Of a stretch of DNA of 64,000 nucleotides, positions 10,991 to 21,622 are shown one piece after another. The position numbers and the translations under genes are program-made. Positions within the stretch are counted from its first letter, which is position 1. Each line of letters begins with the position of its first letter. The DNA comes from Golubevia sp. BC0850 (lineage: Eukaryota > Basidiomycota > Exobasidiomycetes > Golubeviales > Golubeviaceae), in the NCBI GenBank assembly GCA_012976225.1, contig JAAVVG010000024.1, positions 1 through 64,000 of the forward strand, in the 5' to 3' direction. The notes beneath the pieces were generated by a model. The model was given only the letters and a program-made list of their open reading frames with translations. It was not told where the DNA came from and did no database searches.

Positions 10991-13969
10991 ATGGCATCTT
11001 CACTTTTACTTTCTTCGATTCCAAGCTTGGATGAACCGCTAGTGAAATATTTGTCTTCAACTATCGACGATCCACCTCAGGATCTTGAGGATTTCCAATC
11101 AATTCTTCCAACTATGGTTGAACCAATCTTAACTTCCTTCCTTCTAAATCAACCTTCAAATTCAACTGACAATCAATCCCTACCAAAATTGTTATCAGAT
11201 TTATCTTCCTTACTGGAAAAGAACGCTCCACTAGGTTTATTCTCAGGAGATGCAGCCACAGCAGCTGGTTTAACTCGTTTAGAAAGAGTGGTAGACATGA
11301 GAAACACTTCCATCTCGAAAACAGCAGGATTCGATCAAGCTGCAGGTGTTGACATTGGTTTGGGTGGAAATTCAGCTCCAAGATCAACAGTTGACGTCAA
11401 AGCTCTGGCGAAACAAGAAGCAAAGACAAGAGCTAAGATTCAGAAAAGAAGTCAAAGAGATCTTTATGAAAGTTCGAAATTGGTGGAAACTAGTCAGAAA
11501 ATGGCAAGTTATGAAGAAATGTTCTTGAAGGTCAATCCTTTGGAAACTGCTGGAGCTAGAGGAAAGAATAAGGACATTCATTTACCAAGTATAGATGTTA
11601 GCTTTGGAAGTAATAGGATTCTTAGTAATGCTAGTTTGACTCTGGCTGCTGGTAGAAGGTTAGTCATCGAGCAAATTTGAGATGATGAATCGGAGAAGGC
11701 GAGACAAGGAGGAGCTTCTAGGTGATGCGAGCTTTGGGAAGGGAAGAGTACGAAGAAAGAAGGACAAGGTTGCTGTGATTCCCTCTCCTTCGCATTCTCT
11801 CTACTTCAATTCCCTCTGACCCTCTCATCTTCTCTTGTTATCAATCAGATACGGAATCATTGGTCACAACGGTGTTGGAAAGGTGATTCCCCCCCCCCTC
11901 TCTTTTTCCCTCCTCACTTTACCCTCCTCTAATCTCTGACCTCCCTTTCTCTTCATTCAGTCAACTCTCCTCCGTACCATGGCTCTCCGAGAAGTTCCTA
12001 TCCCAACTCAAGTTTCTCTCCTGTACGTAGAACAAGAAATTGTCGGAGATGACACTCCAGCAATCGAAGCCGTCCTAAAAGCAGATGTCTGGAGAGATCG
12101 TTTAATGTCAGAAGAGAAAGACCTTAATTCCCAACTTCTTTCTTTGGAGTCTTCAGCTCAAGCCTCTATCAATGCTGCCAAGTTAGCCGAAGCTGGTGGG
12201 GAAGGAAGTGAATTAGCTAAAGGTTCAGCAGTTGATCTTCCAACTAGACAAAGAGAACTCAAGAGAGAAGAATTAAGTGCAAGATTAGGAGAAGTTCAAC
12301 AAAAACTGGTGGATATGGAAGCTGATACTGGACCCAGTAGAGCGGCGGAATTGCTGAACGGACTTGGGTTCTTGGGAGATGAACAGAAGAAAGCCACGAA
12401 GGACTTTTCGGGAGGTTGGAGAATGAGGTTGGCGTTGGCTAGAGCCCTGTTCTGTAAGCCTGATTTACTGATGCTGGATGAACCTACTAATCATTTGGAT
12501 CTTAATGCTTTGGTGAGTAGACAATCTTTGACTAGGGAGTGAGACTGTCTCCACTTCTAACCTCTCTTCACCCTCCCTTTCTCATCAGGCGTGGCTCGAA
12601 GATTATCTAGTAGAAGAATGGCAAGGAACTTTGGTAGTAGTCTCGCACGACCGAGCTTTCCTAAATAAAACCGCAACCGACATTATCCACTTCCATTCAG
12701 AACGATTAGACTATTACAAGGGAGATTACGACACTTTCTATTCCACAAGATCTGAACGTCGGTTGAATCAACAAAGAGAATATGAAGCTAATGTGACTAA
12801 ACGAGCTCATTTGCAAGCTTTCATCGATCGTTGGAGATACAATGCAAATAGAGCTGCTCAAGCCCAATCTAGAATTAAGGAATTGGAGAAGCTACCGATC
12901 TTGGAACCTCCTGAGAAGGAAGATGAGGAACATATTACCTTACCTCCGACTGAGAAATTACCTCCTCCATTGCTTCAATTAGATGGTGTCACCTTCGGCT
13001 ATAAACCTGAAAGGATTCTACTCAAGAATGTCAACTTCGACGTTACTATGGAGTCTAGAATCGGTTTGGTGTGAGTTTCTTTCAAGGAGATTGGAAACTC
13101 GAACACTTCTTCGGTTTCGTCTGCAAGCTCACTTTTCCACCTTTCCGTTTCTTTCTCATCTTTTTTCTTCTTTCCCATCTCTCCCCCAGCGGTCCAAATG
13201 GAGCTGGAAAGTCGACTCTGATGAAACTTCTAGTGGGAGATCTCAACCCATCTTCCGGTTTCCAAAAGAGGAATCCACGTCTCAGAATTGGAATCTTCAC
13301 TCAACATCACATTGATCAATTAGATTTAACTCTTTCTGCAGTCGCTTTCTTAGCCAAGCGTTTCCCTGGAAGAAGTGAACAAGAATACAGATCTCATTTA
13401 GGAAGTTTCGGGATCACTGGAATGACAGGCTTGCAGAAAATCGGAACTTTGAGTGGAGGTCAGAAAAGTAGAGTCGCTTTCTCTACTTTGAGTTTGATGA
13501 GACCTCACATTTTGTTACTTGATGAGCCAACCAATCACTTGGATACCGCTGGTTTAGATTCTCTTACTGATGCTATTAACAGTTGGAATGGTGGAGTGAT
13601 TGTTATCTCTCACGGTGAGTTGAGAATGGGTATTTTCCCTCTTTCGCTGGCCGATTGGTCTCATTACTCACATCGAAAGTTCTCTTCACTCCTCATTCAA
13701 CAGACGAACGCTTCTTACAACGTTGTGTTAACGACCTTTACGTCATGTCAGATGGCTCTGTCAACAAGTTCGATGGAGATGTCGCTCAGTACAAGAAGAT
13801 GGTCATTGATTGTGAGTGCTTGTCTCCATCAACAAGAGCATTTGCTCAGGCAGAAAGAATCAAAAATGTGGGTCGCTGATCACTCATTCCTCGCTTCTCC
13901 TCTTTATTCGCCTCCGCCTCTCGATCTCCAACAGCTCACAAAAAGACTCTCCTTCACACAAAGTCGTAG
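10991..13969 (+). CDS. GCN20: ABCF ATPase, Gcn20/ABCF3 orthologue
   Basis: Soluble twin-ATPase ABC protein that works with Gcn1 on ribosomes to activate the kinase Gcn2 in amino-acid starvation. Seven exons (10991-11658, 11849-11882, 11961-12512, 12589-13070, 13190-13614, 13704-13811, 13935-13969) give 767 aa. The N-terminal ~200 residues form the Gcn1-binding region of the family. Domain 1 has Walker A GHNGVGKST near residue 230, split over a 34-nt exon, signature FSGGW and Walker [14 protein letters not shown]. The ABCF linker with [11 protein letters not shown] and YKGDYDTF follows. Domain 2 has GPNGAGKST near 580, LSGGQ and [12 protein letters not shown]. No membrane segments are present, as expected for ABCF. 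Confidence 0.95.
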
Positions 13970-14080
13970 ACTCGCAAATGCTCAGAACTCGAGTTCCAAC
14001 CCTCTTGTATCTATCGATCTTTTTTTGAAATTTGGATTTTTGTGGTTCATTACAGTTAAGGTTGTTCTCTCCTCTCTTCA

Positions 14081-16016
14081 TCAACCTTCGACCTCTTCGC
14101 CAACCCCTTCCTCCGGTTTCTGACCAAAATTCAAAATCCCAGCAGTGTCCAAAAGTTCCACGATTTTCTCAGCCGGTTCCACCGCCATTTCACCCAGGAC
14201 CTTATTAACCTTATCGAGATTCTGAGTTTTCAGAGCTTCTTGCATTTCAGTTGTGAAATCGTTGAAGATCTTCCACCTTCTATCCAAGAACTCTCTAACA
14301 AGATCCATGTCCATGTTTTCAGCACCTTCTCCTTCGAGTTCGATGTGTTCAGGGGCAGGTCCATCTGGAACGTTGAAAGAGATTGTAATTGATGGATCTT
14401 CTGCTACTAGTTGGATTTGTTCAATTCCGGCACCTGAAGATTTTGACTCTGCTGCCATTTCTACTGCTCTAGTTGAGATACGAGAAAAAGTGGCTAGAAC
14501 GTCGTTGAAGTAGACTACCGCTGCTCTCCCATCAGAGCCAGTCATTCTAGAGAAGGGAGCGGAGGGGGGAAGAGCTCAGCGGCCGACTGATTGAGGAAAT
14601 GAAAGTGAAGCTCGAAAGTTCAACTCACCTCTTAAAGAACAAAGACATCCCATCTTTTCCTAATTTATTAACATATTGAACCATCAAAGCTTTCTCAGTA
14701 CATCTTCTAGCCAATTCAATCTCTCCTCTCATACTAGCTTGAAAAGCTTCAACCAACAAAGCATCTGGAGTTCCAGCACTTTCAGGAATCAACTCCTTAT
14801 GAGAAGCTAAGAACTTGTAAGCTATCTCGAAAGGTGTAGTGTCTAGATGTTTTGAAGGATTGAAAGAAGATGGTAAGGCTTTGATTGAAGAGGAAACTGG
14901 AATGAAAGATGGGATTGTTGAAGGTAGAGAATAGAAAGCTTTCATTGGATCTGTCAAAGTTGGGACTTCTTCATCTGAATCTTCTGCGTCTGAATCTGGA
15001 GATTGAGTTGGGTTGGAGGTGGATGAAGGATTTAAAGTTTCGATTTGTTGAGTTTTGGAGGTTGAGGTGGATTTCTTTTTGGGGAGAGGTGCTGGAGGAG
15101 CAGGTTCTGCCTTTGCGATGTGCTAGAGAAAGACAGAAAGAGAAGAGCACCATCGATTAAGTGATTGACGACCCAAAATGATACCCAAAGAGTACAAATT
15201 CAATCTCTTTCAACTACTACTCACACTCGAGCTCCAACCATCTTTAATCCCCTCACTAGTAATCTTCTTAGTATCTTCAGCTTCTCTCTTCTCGATTTCT
15301 TTCTCCACTTCCGTCTGTCTCTCTCCAAGTTTCTTCTCGTGCTCCTTGACTTTCTCGATCAAAGCTTGGTCCAATTCGGTAGAGGTCTTTCCTTTGACTG
15401 AAGGTTCTTCATTGATTTGAAGGAGGAGAGATAGGATCATGTCGTCTTGGGTTGGACCTTCTGGACCATCTTTGCTTCCTCTTGAAGCTCTGTCCGCAGA
15501 CAGACGAGAGACTTCCCTGGAAAAGTAGGAGGAACCTTGAGATTCGGTGGAGGAGTGGATCTGCAAGATAAGGTAGGTGGTTGCAGAAGAGATTAAGATT
15601 AGGTGGGCTGAAAGTATTCGCTGCTTCGATTGAACAGCATAGAGCATTTTCTGTAAAGTAGATTTCTTTCTATCTCTTCACCGATTAGAATAAGAGATGC
15701 CAGCTTCAAAGCTGATTGAAGAAACTTCTTGAACCTTCCAAGTTTAATCGCTAATCAATCTCTCTCCCCCTTCTCCATTCCAACAAGTCCTGGAGTGAGT
15801 ACTCACCTGTTTTAACCTTGCTTGTAATAGAATATTAGATTGACTCTCTGACTTTAAGTGTTGCATTTCAAGTTTCCTTATATCTCTCTTCTCATGAATG
15901 TCTCTTTGCTTCCAACGAATGAAAGATTTCTTATCTACGTTTGGATGAACTTCAACGTCTGAATCATCTGACAATTCTAAATTGTCCCACTTGGAATAAT
16001 TCAATCCAGATGGCAT
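14081..16016 (-). CDS. CDC37: Cdc37, Hsp90 co-chaperone for kinases
   Basis: Loads client protein kinases onto Hsp90 in the cytosol. Four exons (16016-15807, 15560-15225, 15122-14629, 14546-14081) give 501 aa. The N-terminus MPSGLNYSKWDNLELSDDSD is the kinase-binding Cdc37 start with the CK2-type serine in SDDSD, followed by HPNVDKKSFIRWKQRDIHE. The middle Hsp90-binding domain includes FEIAYKFLASHKELI and GEIELARRC. The C-terminal domain ends in an acidic tail. A Ser/Lys/Pro-rich linker follows residue 180. The gene is head-to-head with proteasome alpha-4, start codons 146 bp apart. Confidence 0.96.
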
Positions 16017-16038
16017 GATTTAAGCTTAATCGATGTTT

Positions 16039-16047
16039 GGTGGCAGA
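16039..16047 (+). promoter_or_regulatory. PACE-like element in the Cdc37/proteasome promoter
   Basis: GGTGGCAGA differs by one base from the yeast proteasome element GGTGGCAAA bound by Rpn4. It lies in the 146-bp spacer between the divergent Cdc37 and proteasome alpha-4 genes. A chance match is possible, and no Rpn4 orthologue is assured in this lineage. Confidence 0.3.
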
Positions 16048-16162
16048 GAAAGGATGACAATATGACAGAGAGCGCGATCACATTGGGGGACCAGCAGATT
16101 CGCAAGCTCACTCTCTGTCTCTACCCTCTCACCCACCATCAATAACTGATTTCTAACATTCA

Positions 16163-18372
16163 ATGTCTCGCTCTTACGATCGCGGTAAGTAGAAACAATT
16201 GCAACATTCAACTCACTCAATCAGCCAAAAGGACCAGAGCAGGGAGAGGAGCACGTTGCTTGGGTTACTCACCCACTCTCCATCCTTCCTCCTCCTCCAT
16301 TCCACCTCATCATCCAGCTCTAACCGTTTTCTCTCCGGATGGTAAGTCACTATACCTAATCTATTTAGATTCAACTTCCCTGCTTGAAGAGAGTGGAGCG
16401 ATCAGCTTGGGAGCAGATCAGAAAGCAGAGCAAGAAGCTAATCACTTGAGATTCAAGTCCAATCACTTACCATTCCTCCTCTATCTCCTCCTTTCACAGG
16501 TCATCTGTTCGTAATCTTCAACTACTTCTCTTACCTCACTCGATAAACCTACCCCTCGTCCAAGGGTCACCCTCCCAGGATCGACAACTCGCAGCAGCTA
16601 ACCTTCTTGTCTTCCTTCCCTATTCTCTCTTTTGATTCCTGCTCACTTCCTCTCAAAAGGTTCCAGGTAAGCTCAAATTCAAGATCTTCTGGCTGATTTA
16701 AGGTTTCCCTCTGAAGACTCCCATCAGCAAACGCAGCAGCTCAAGAAGCAACCTTCTTCTAAACACCTATCTCTCTCTTCCCTCCGCAGGTCGACTACGC
16801 TCTAGAAGCAGTTCGTAAAGGAACTTGTGCTGTGAGTCCCCTGCTCCCCTGCCAAAAGTTCCCCTCCTTCGAGTCCCTCTGTTCCTCTCCTTCTCTTTCC
16901 ACCCTGGTCTATCTGCTAATCTTCTCTCCTCCTACTCCTTCTCCTTTCCCTTCTCTCTTCTCCCTCTGCTCTACAAAATCTCGGGCGATTCTGATCGAAT
17001 ATCATAGGTGGGAGTCAGAGGTAAAGATGTGGTAGTTCTAGGAGTGGAGAAACGCACAGTCCTACAGCTTCAAGATCCAAGGACCATCAGAAAGACTGCC
17101 ATGTTGGATGATCATATTTGTTTGGCTTTTGCCGGTGAGTTCAAATCTTAGATCTAAAGATTGAGAACATCAGTTGAGGTGGTAAGGACTGGAGTGAGAT
17201 CGATTCAGTCATGAAGGAGGGCTGATGCAGGTAGCAGCTTTCAAAGCCTCCATATCCTTGAGCAAAGCAACGAGACTCCAGTCCTCGGACAAAAAGTCTC
17301 CGAAGACATGACGTTACTCACTCCTTGTCAGAGGGAGAGGTTCTCCGCTTCTTTCTCTCTGCCTACTTCGGAACTCGTCTCTAATTCTCTCCTTCTGCTG
17401 CATTCTCTACGAACTTCTCTCTTTCAGGTCTAACCGCCGATGCCAGAATCCTCATCGACAAAGCCAGAACAGAGTGTCAATCTCATCGTCTCACAGTCGA
17501 AGATCCAGTGACTGTCGATTACATTACAAGACATATTGGTGGAATTCAACAGGTAGGTCTTTTACGTTTGCACGCTCTGACTTTCAGGATTCTGTCTTTG
17601 GGAATTAGACCTGCTTTTCTAGCTCTCATTTTTCTGGAGCTCGTCTCTTTTCTGACCTTGCTTTTTGTTTGGGTTTTTTTTTTTACAATTTAATCTAGCG
17701 TTACACCCAATCAGGAGGAGTGAGGCCTTTCGGAATTTCAACTCTAATCATTGGATTCGATCAGAATGAAAGTAGGCCTAGACTTTATCAAACGGAACCT
17801 TCTGGGATTTATTCTGCTTGGAAGGTAAGTTTCCTTTCTCTCCCCTCTCTCCCTTCTAGTTCTCTCTCTTTCCGCAAACAACCTCAAAATGCTGTATACC
17901 CCTTTCTGTCTTGCTGACCCGATCATCATGTCTCCTCTTTTTCCTCTCACCAGGCCAACGCCATCGGCCGTTCCTCAAAGACAGTCCGAGAATTCCTAGA
18001 GAAGAATCACAAAGAAGATATGGACAAAGCAGCTACCATCAAATTGGCTATCAAGAGTTTATTGGAAGTCGTTCAGACTGGTGCTAAAAGTAAGTCCATA
18101 CTTTCAGCTTCACGCCTCCATTCTCTCCCCTCCCCCCCCCCCTTTTTTCTCACATTCGAACCCGCTTTTGCTGACCTATACCTTCCCTTCTACATTCAGA
18201 CATTGAAATCGCAGTAATGGAAGGGCATGGAAAAGTCAGGAATCTAGAACTTTCAGAAATCGAAGATGTGGTCAAGGAGATTGAAGCTGAGAAGGAAGTT
18301 GAGGCTGAACGTAGAAGAACTAGGTTGGCGGCTACTGCTGGTGCTCAGTCTCAGATGACGACTGGGGCTTAA
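16163..18372 (+). CDS. PRE6: 20S proteasome subunit alpha-4 (PRE6/PSMA7)
   Basis: Structural alpha-ring subunit of the 20S core. Ten exons give 262 aa: 16163-16184, 16318-16341, 16500-16506, 16660-16666, 16790-16831, 17008-17134, 17428-17552, 17699-17824, 17954-18089 and 18200-18372. The translation runs [28 protein letters not shown], then [63 protein letters not shown] and [23 protein letters not shown], all close to PSMA7. The HLFQ codons are carried by a 24-nt exon and two 7-nt microexons (donors GTAAGT, GTTCGT, GTAAGC). No other splicing keeps the conserved Gln. The Glu/Arg-rich C-terminus is typical of alpha-4. Confidence 0.95.
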
Positions 18373-18989
18373 GAAGGAAAGGCAAAGAAGAAAAAAGTCA
18401 GAGAGATTTTGTATTTGGTTAGATGTGTTTGTTGGAAATGTGTTTTGATCCCCAAGTCGTGTGTGAAAGCAGGCATGATGACGATATAACGAGAGTCGTT
18501 GAGCGTCAAATAGATCGAAGCAGAGATGGAGAGATGAGATGGAGAGAGAAGTGATAGAGTGGGATTGAAAGGGGCTCGAACACCCGATTGTCTCCTCGTT
18601 TTGAAAACTAAATGGACCTCGACACATTATCCAGCTCTAAGTTTTGGGTAACGCCTCCAACGTTTAGTATTTGTGTGGTGGTTTTGTGATCGATCAACCT
18701 ATGGAAACACGAGAATCCAATTACCCAAGTATGTGACATTTCAGCTTCAACGAACGTTCCACGTTCAGCAGTCACAAGATCAAGGGGCTCTGAAAAGAAA
18801 TGATCGGGTCGAACGAACGAATGCATGGAACGGTTATCAATATTGAGAATCAGCTAGATCTTGATTAAAAGTGCATATGAGGAAAGAGGATAGAGGGGGG
18901 GATGGTTGAAATATGTAGAATTACTCACGGAGAGAAGAGAGTGAGGTCTTCGAAATCTTCAAAATAAACAGATATTTATGTCTTCGTAG
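18373..18989. other. 3' region of the proteasome gene and spacer
   Basis: No protein with plausible exons or RNA gene was recognised. Frames on the minus strand are low-complexity Ser/Leu reflections of purine-rich DNA. Confidence 0.4.
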
Positions 18990-19215
18990 TTTTGGAGCAC
19001 TTTTGGCTCCGTATACATCCTTCCGATCGCAAGTGAGAAGAGCATCTGAGCTTCGTCGGTTCTATCAAATGGCCCGCCATCCCTTCAAGGGATGGGAGCT
19101 ACCCGCGTTAGGGACGTTTCGCCACCTCTCACCGCCTATATGGATGCTAGACCTTTTAGCTCCTCGCCAGCGGTTGATACCCCGGGGGTACGCACATGAG
19201 ATCCTCAGGGGTACT
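18990..19215. other. GC-rich block with perfect inverted repeats, unknown
   Basis: Richer in G+C than its surroundings. It contains a 9-bp-stem palindrome around 19078-19097 (CCATCCCTT-c-AAGGGATGG) and a near-palindrome TACCCCGGGGGTA around 19178-19190. It was checked by eye against tRNA, 5S, U1-U6 and SRP signatures on both strands without a match. It may be a structured RNA, a regulatory block or an old element end. Confidence 0.3.
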
Positions 19216-19382
19216 TAAAGCTCGAGCTCTTGATCAACGTGGTTCTTTCCTTCCCCCATCGTGGTCTCTCTCTGCTCTCTATCTCTTCTTTTTCTGTTCT
19301 CTCCCACTTCCCTCTCTTCCTCACTCTCTTTTTCTAACACTCTATCTCTTCCTTCTTACTTCAAAGCCTCCAATTCGCAAAT

Positions 19383-20616
19383 ATGCTCTTCACCAAATCT
19401 CAATTTGCCATTCTAGCTTCATTGGTCACTTTAAGCGTTGTCAGCTCTACCAAATCCAACCATCTAAGATACAGGCACCCTCTTTCCCACCACATAGAAG
19501 GACGGGCCTTCAAATCCTCAAATGCAGAAGTAGAGGTCTGTCAACAACTAGGAAACTGTGTCGTCACAGGAGGGGTGCCAGTTTACAGCTTGGAAGCTTG
19601 GTCACTTTAAGCGTTGTCAGCTCTACCAAATCCAACCATCTAAGATACAGGCACCCTCTTTCCCACCACATAGAAGGACGGGCCTTCAAATCCTCAAATG
19701 CAGAAGTAGAGGTCTGTCAACAACTAGGAAACTGTGTCGTCACAGGAGGGGTGCCAGTTTACAGTTTGGAAGCTACCTCGAAGAAGCCCAAACGCGCGGA
19801 TTTCGATCTCGTCGAGAAATCTGATTCGACTTTACCTACCGGAGCTAAGGAAGGAGATCGCTTGACGATTGTCTTCATCGGAGATAAAGCTCAGTACGTA
19901 CAAGAAGACTGAAAGGAATTCATCCACTTCCAAGAACCTCAGAGACTGACCTCTCTCACCTCTTCCTACTCCATTCTACAAACCTCAGGGACAGCGGAAC
20001 GCTGGACTTTGACAAAGTCGTTCGAGATTCGTTAGAGTCAGTCTCAAAAGGAGCCGGTTTCCAAAAGGTTAGAGAAAGTGATGTCTATAACAAAGGTTGG
20101 TCTCTGGTCGTCAACGAAGAGAAAAATCAGACCCTCATCACTCAATGTCGCTTTGAAGCTGGCAAAGATTGGTCAAGCAAGTTCCCTCAAGTCGAAGCTC
20201 CTCTTGAACAAGCTCTAGTTGGAGCGGTTTCAGTAACAACTCAATTTGCCTGGCAAAATGGTCCACCAGGAGATTCTTGTGATCCCGAGGGAGTATGCAA
20301 GAAGGTCAAACCTGACGAGGAAATTAGTAGATCTTTCGCTCCTGCTTCCATGAAGGCGATTCTAGTGACATTCAGTGGCTCTTCGTGGGTCGCCCTTGGA
20401 CACATGGCTTATTCTGTGAGTGAATATAAAGGCTTCGAGGCTTTGTTGTCGCCCAGGGAAAAAGGGAGACTGACTTTTCACTTCTTTCCCCAGGTACATT
20501 GCGTGAAGGATACCGAACTCACCTGCGAAGCCTCCAAGGATTTCAGTAAAGATGTCAAAGCGGAACTCAAAAGTAACGCCAGGAAAGAAGCAGGTGACCT
20601 CCAGGTCATGTGTTAG
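19383..20616 (+). CDS. Secreted Cys-containing protein, exon 1 duplicated in tandem
   Basis: Unknown secreted protein. The start MLFTKSQFAILASLVTLSVV is a signal peptide. Exons are 19383-19893, 19989-20415 and 20494-20616. Exon 1 contains a 176-bp tandem duplication, which is not a multiple of three. Read straight through, the frame ends at 19608-19610 after 75 residues. With one unit removed, the three exons sum to 885 nt and encode 294 aa ending VMC. The predicted mature protein has eight or so cysteines, among them CQQLGNC, CDPEGVC and CVKDTELTC. An intron from 19536 to 19711, using the repeated AG|GT, would remove exactly one unit. Otherwise the gene is a very recent pseudogene or the duplication is an assembly artefact. 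Confidence 0.6.
19423..19774 (+). repeat. 176-bp tandem duplication, two copies
   Basis: Copies 19423-19598 and 19599-19774 agree at 175 of 176 positions. The one difference is C at 19589 and T at 19765. The unit lies wholly inside coding exon 1 of the secreted protein gene. It contains a single AGGT, at 19534-19537 and again at 19710-19713. Confidence 0.97.
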
Positions 20617-21622
20617 ATGTTAGCTTCCGTCATTTCATCTTTGCAGTCTTTCGCTGCGAAACTTTTTCATTTTAACAGATCACACCTCCTTGATCTAAGA
20701 CCCACAACTCTCTTTTACTTTACTAGATCCTTTTTATTCTCTTACCATTTGTCTTTCGAAAACACTGTCATTACTCTATATTCACATAATTCATTTTCAT
20801 CTTTATTGCCGATGCTTGTTGTAGGGCGCTTGGCTTCATCTCTCAACAATCGATGCTCTAGACACGCCTCCATGTCCCAGCCGTGGTCTTGTGGTCTATA
20901 TCAGAACAAGATGAGCTGGGAAAGATGTGCTGCAACGTTGGGCTTGCTCTCGCCCAGCAGAGGGAAGAGAAGACTTAGGACTAACCTCCTCTTCAGAACG
21001 TCTATTCAAATTGACCTTAATGGAGAAGTGTCGCGGACATTTGCATGACTTTAGAAATTCCCGAAAGTTCTTGTGATTAAGACTCCTGCTTTTGATGTCG
21101 TCAGAGGTAGAACGAGATAGATCTTGAAGTGAGTGATACTGGATTCCAGATAAGAGGGAGATGAGTTGAAGATTACCAGAGGCTGCGAGCCTTTCAAGAG
21201 CACGAGGGAATTGTAAAGCATCCGGAAGCAAGTAGCCGCAAATTTGACGGCAACTCGATTCGTTGCCGTCAGAAACATAGAAACTGATCTCTTTGCCCAC
21301 CACTCCTGCCTCCTGTATTTAAAATCCTTCTTAGGAAAGGGTATAGAGATCGCCTTCAGGAGTTTGATCCCCAAATCCACTCGCCTGTGATTTTGGTTTT
21401 CTGGCTTTGAGTTTCGCATGTATGAATTACGAGAACTAGAAGCTAACAGTACAATTGCAGTTGACAGTAGAAGAAGAGGCAAAGGGGCAAATTGGAAGAG
21501 AGAAGGTAGCGAGGGAAACCCTGAGAGAACAAGGAAGTCCTCCAGCTTTCGTCGACCCGCTCGCAGCGTCTGATTGAAGAATTGCAACGAGACCAGAGTT
21601 GCAGTTGAGGATCTTCAGCTTA
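20617..21622. other. Intergenic between two convergent genes
   Basis: Frames of up to 178 codons on the minus strand show no known domain or convincing exon chain. It holds the 3' ends of the secreted protein gene and of Pex16. A minor unrecognised gene cannot be ruled out. Confidence 0.35.

Noticed and set aside
18990-19215. Candidate tRNA, 5S rRNA or spliceosomal RNA
   Set aside because: No T-arm, no A/B boxes in order and no conserved snRNA or 5S signatures on either strand.
19003-19218. 71-codon frame in the GC-rich block
   Set aside because: No homology recognised and no link by splicing to the secreted gene downstream.
20896-21587. Overlapping minus-strand frames of 135 and 178 codons
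   Set aside because: No recognisable domain or signal peptide; no splice chain gave a better protein.
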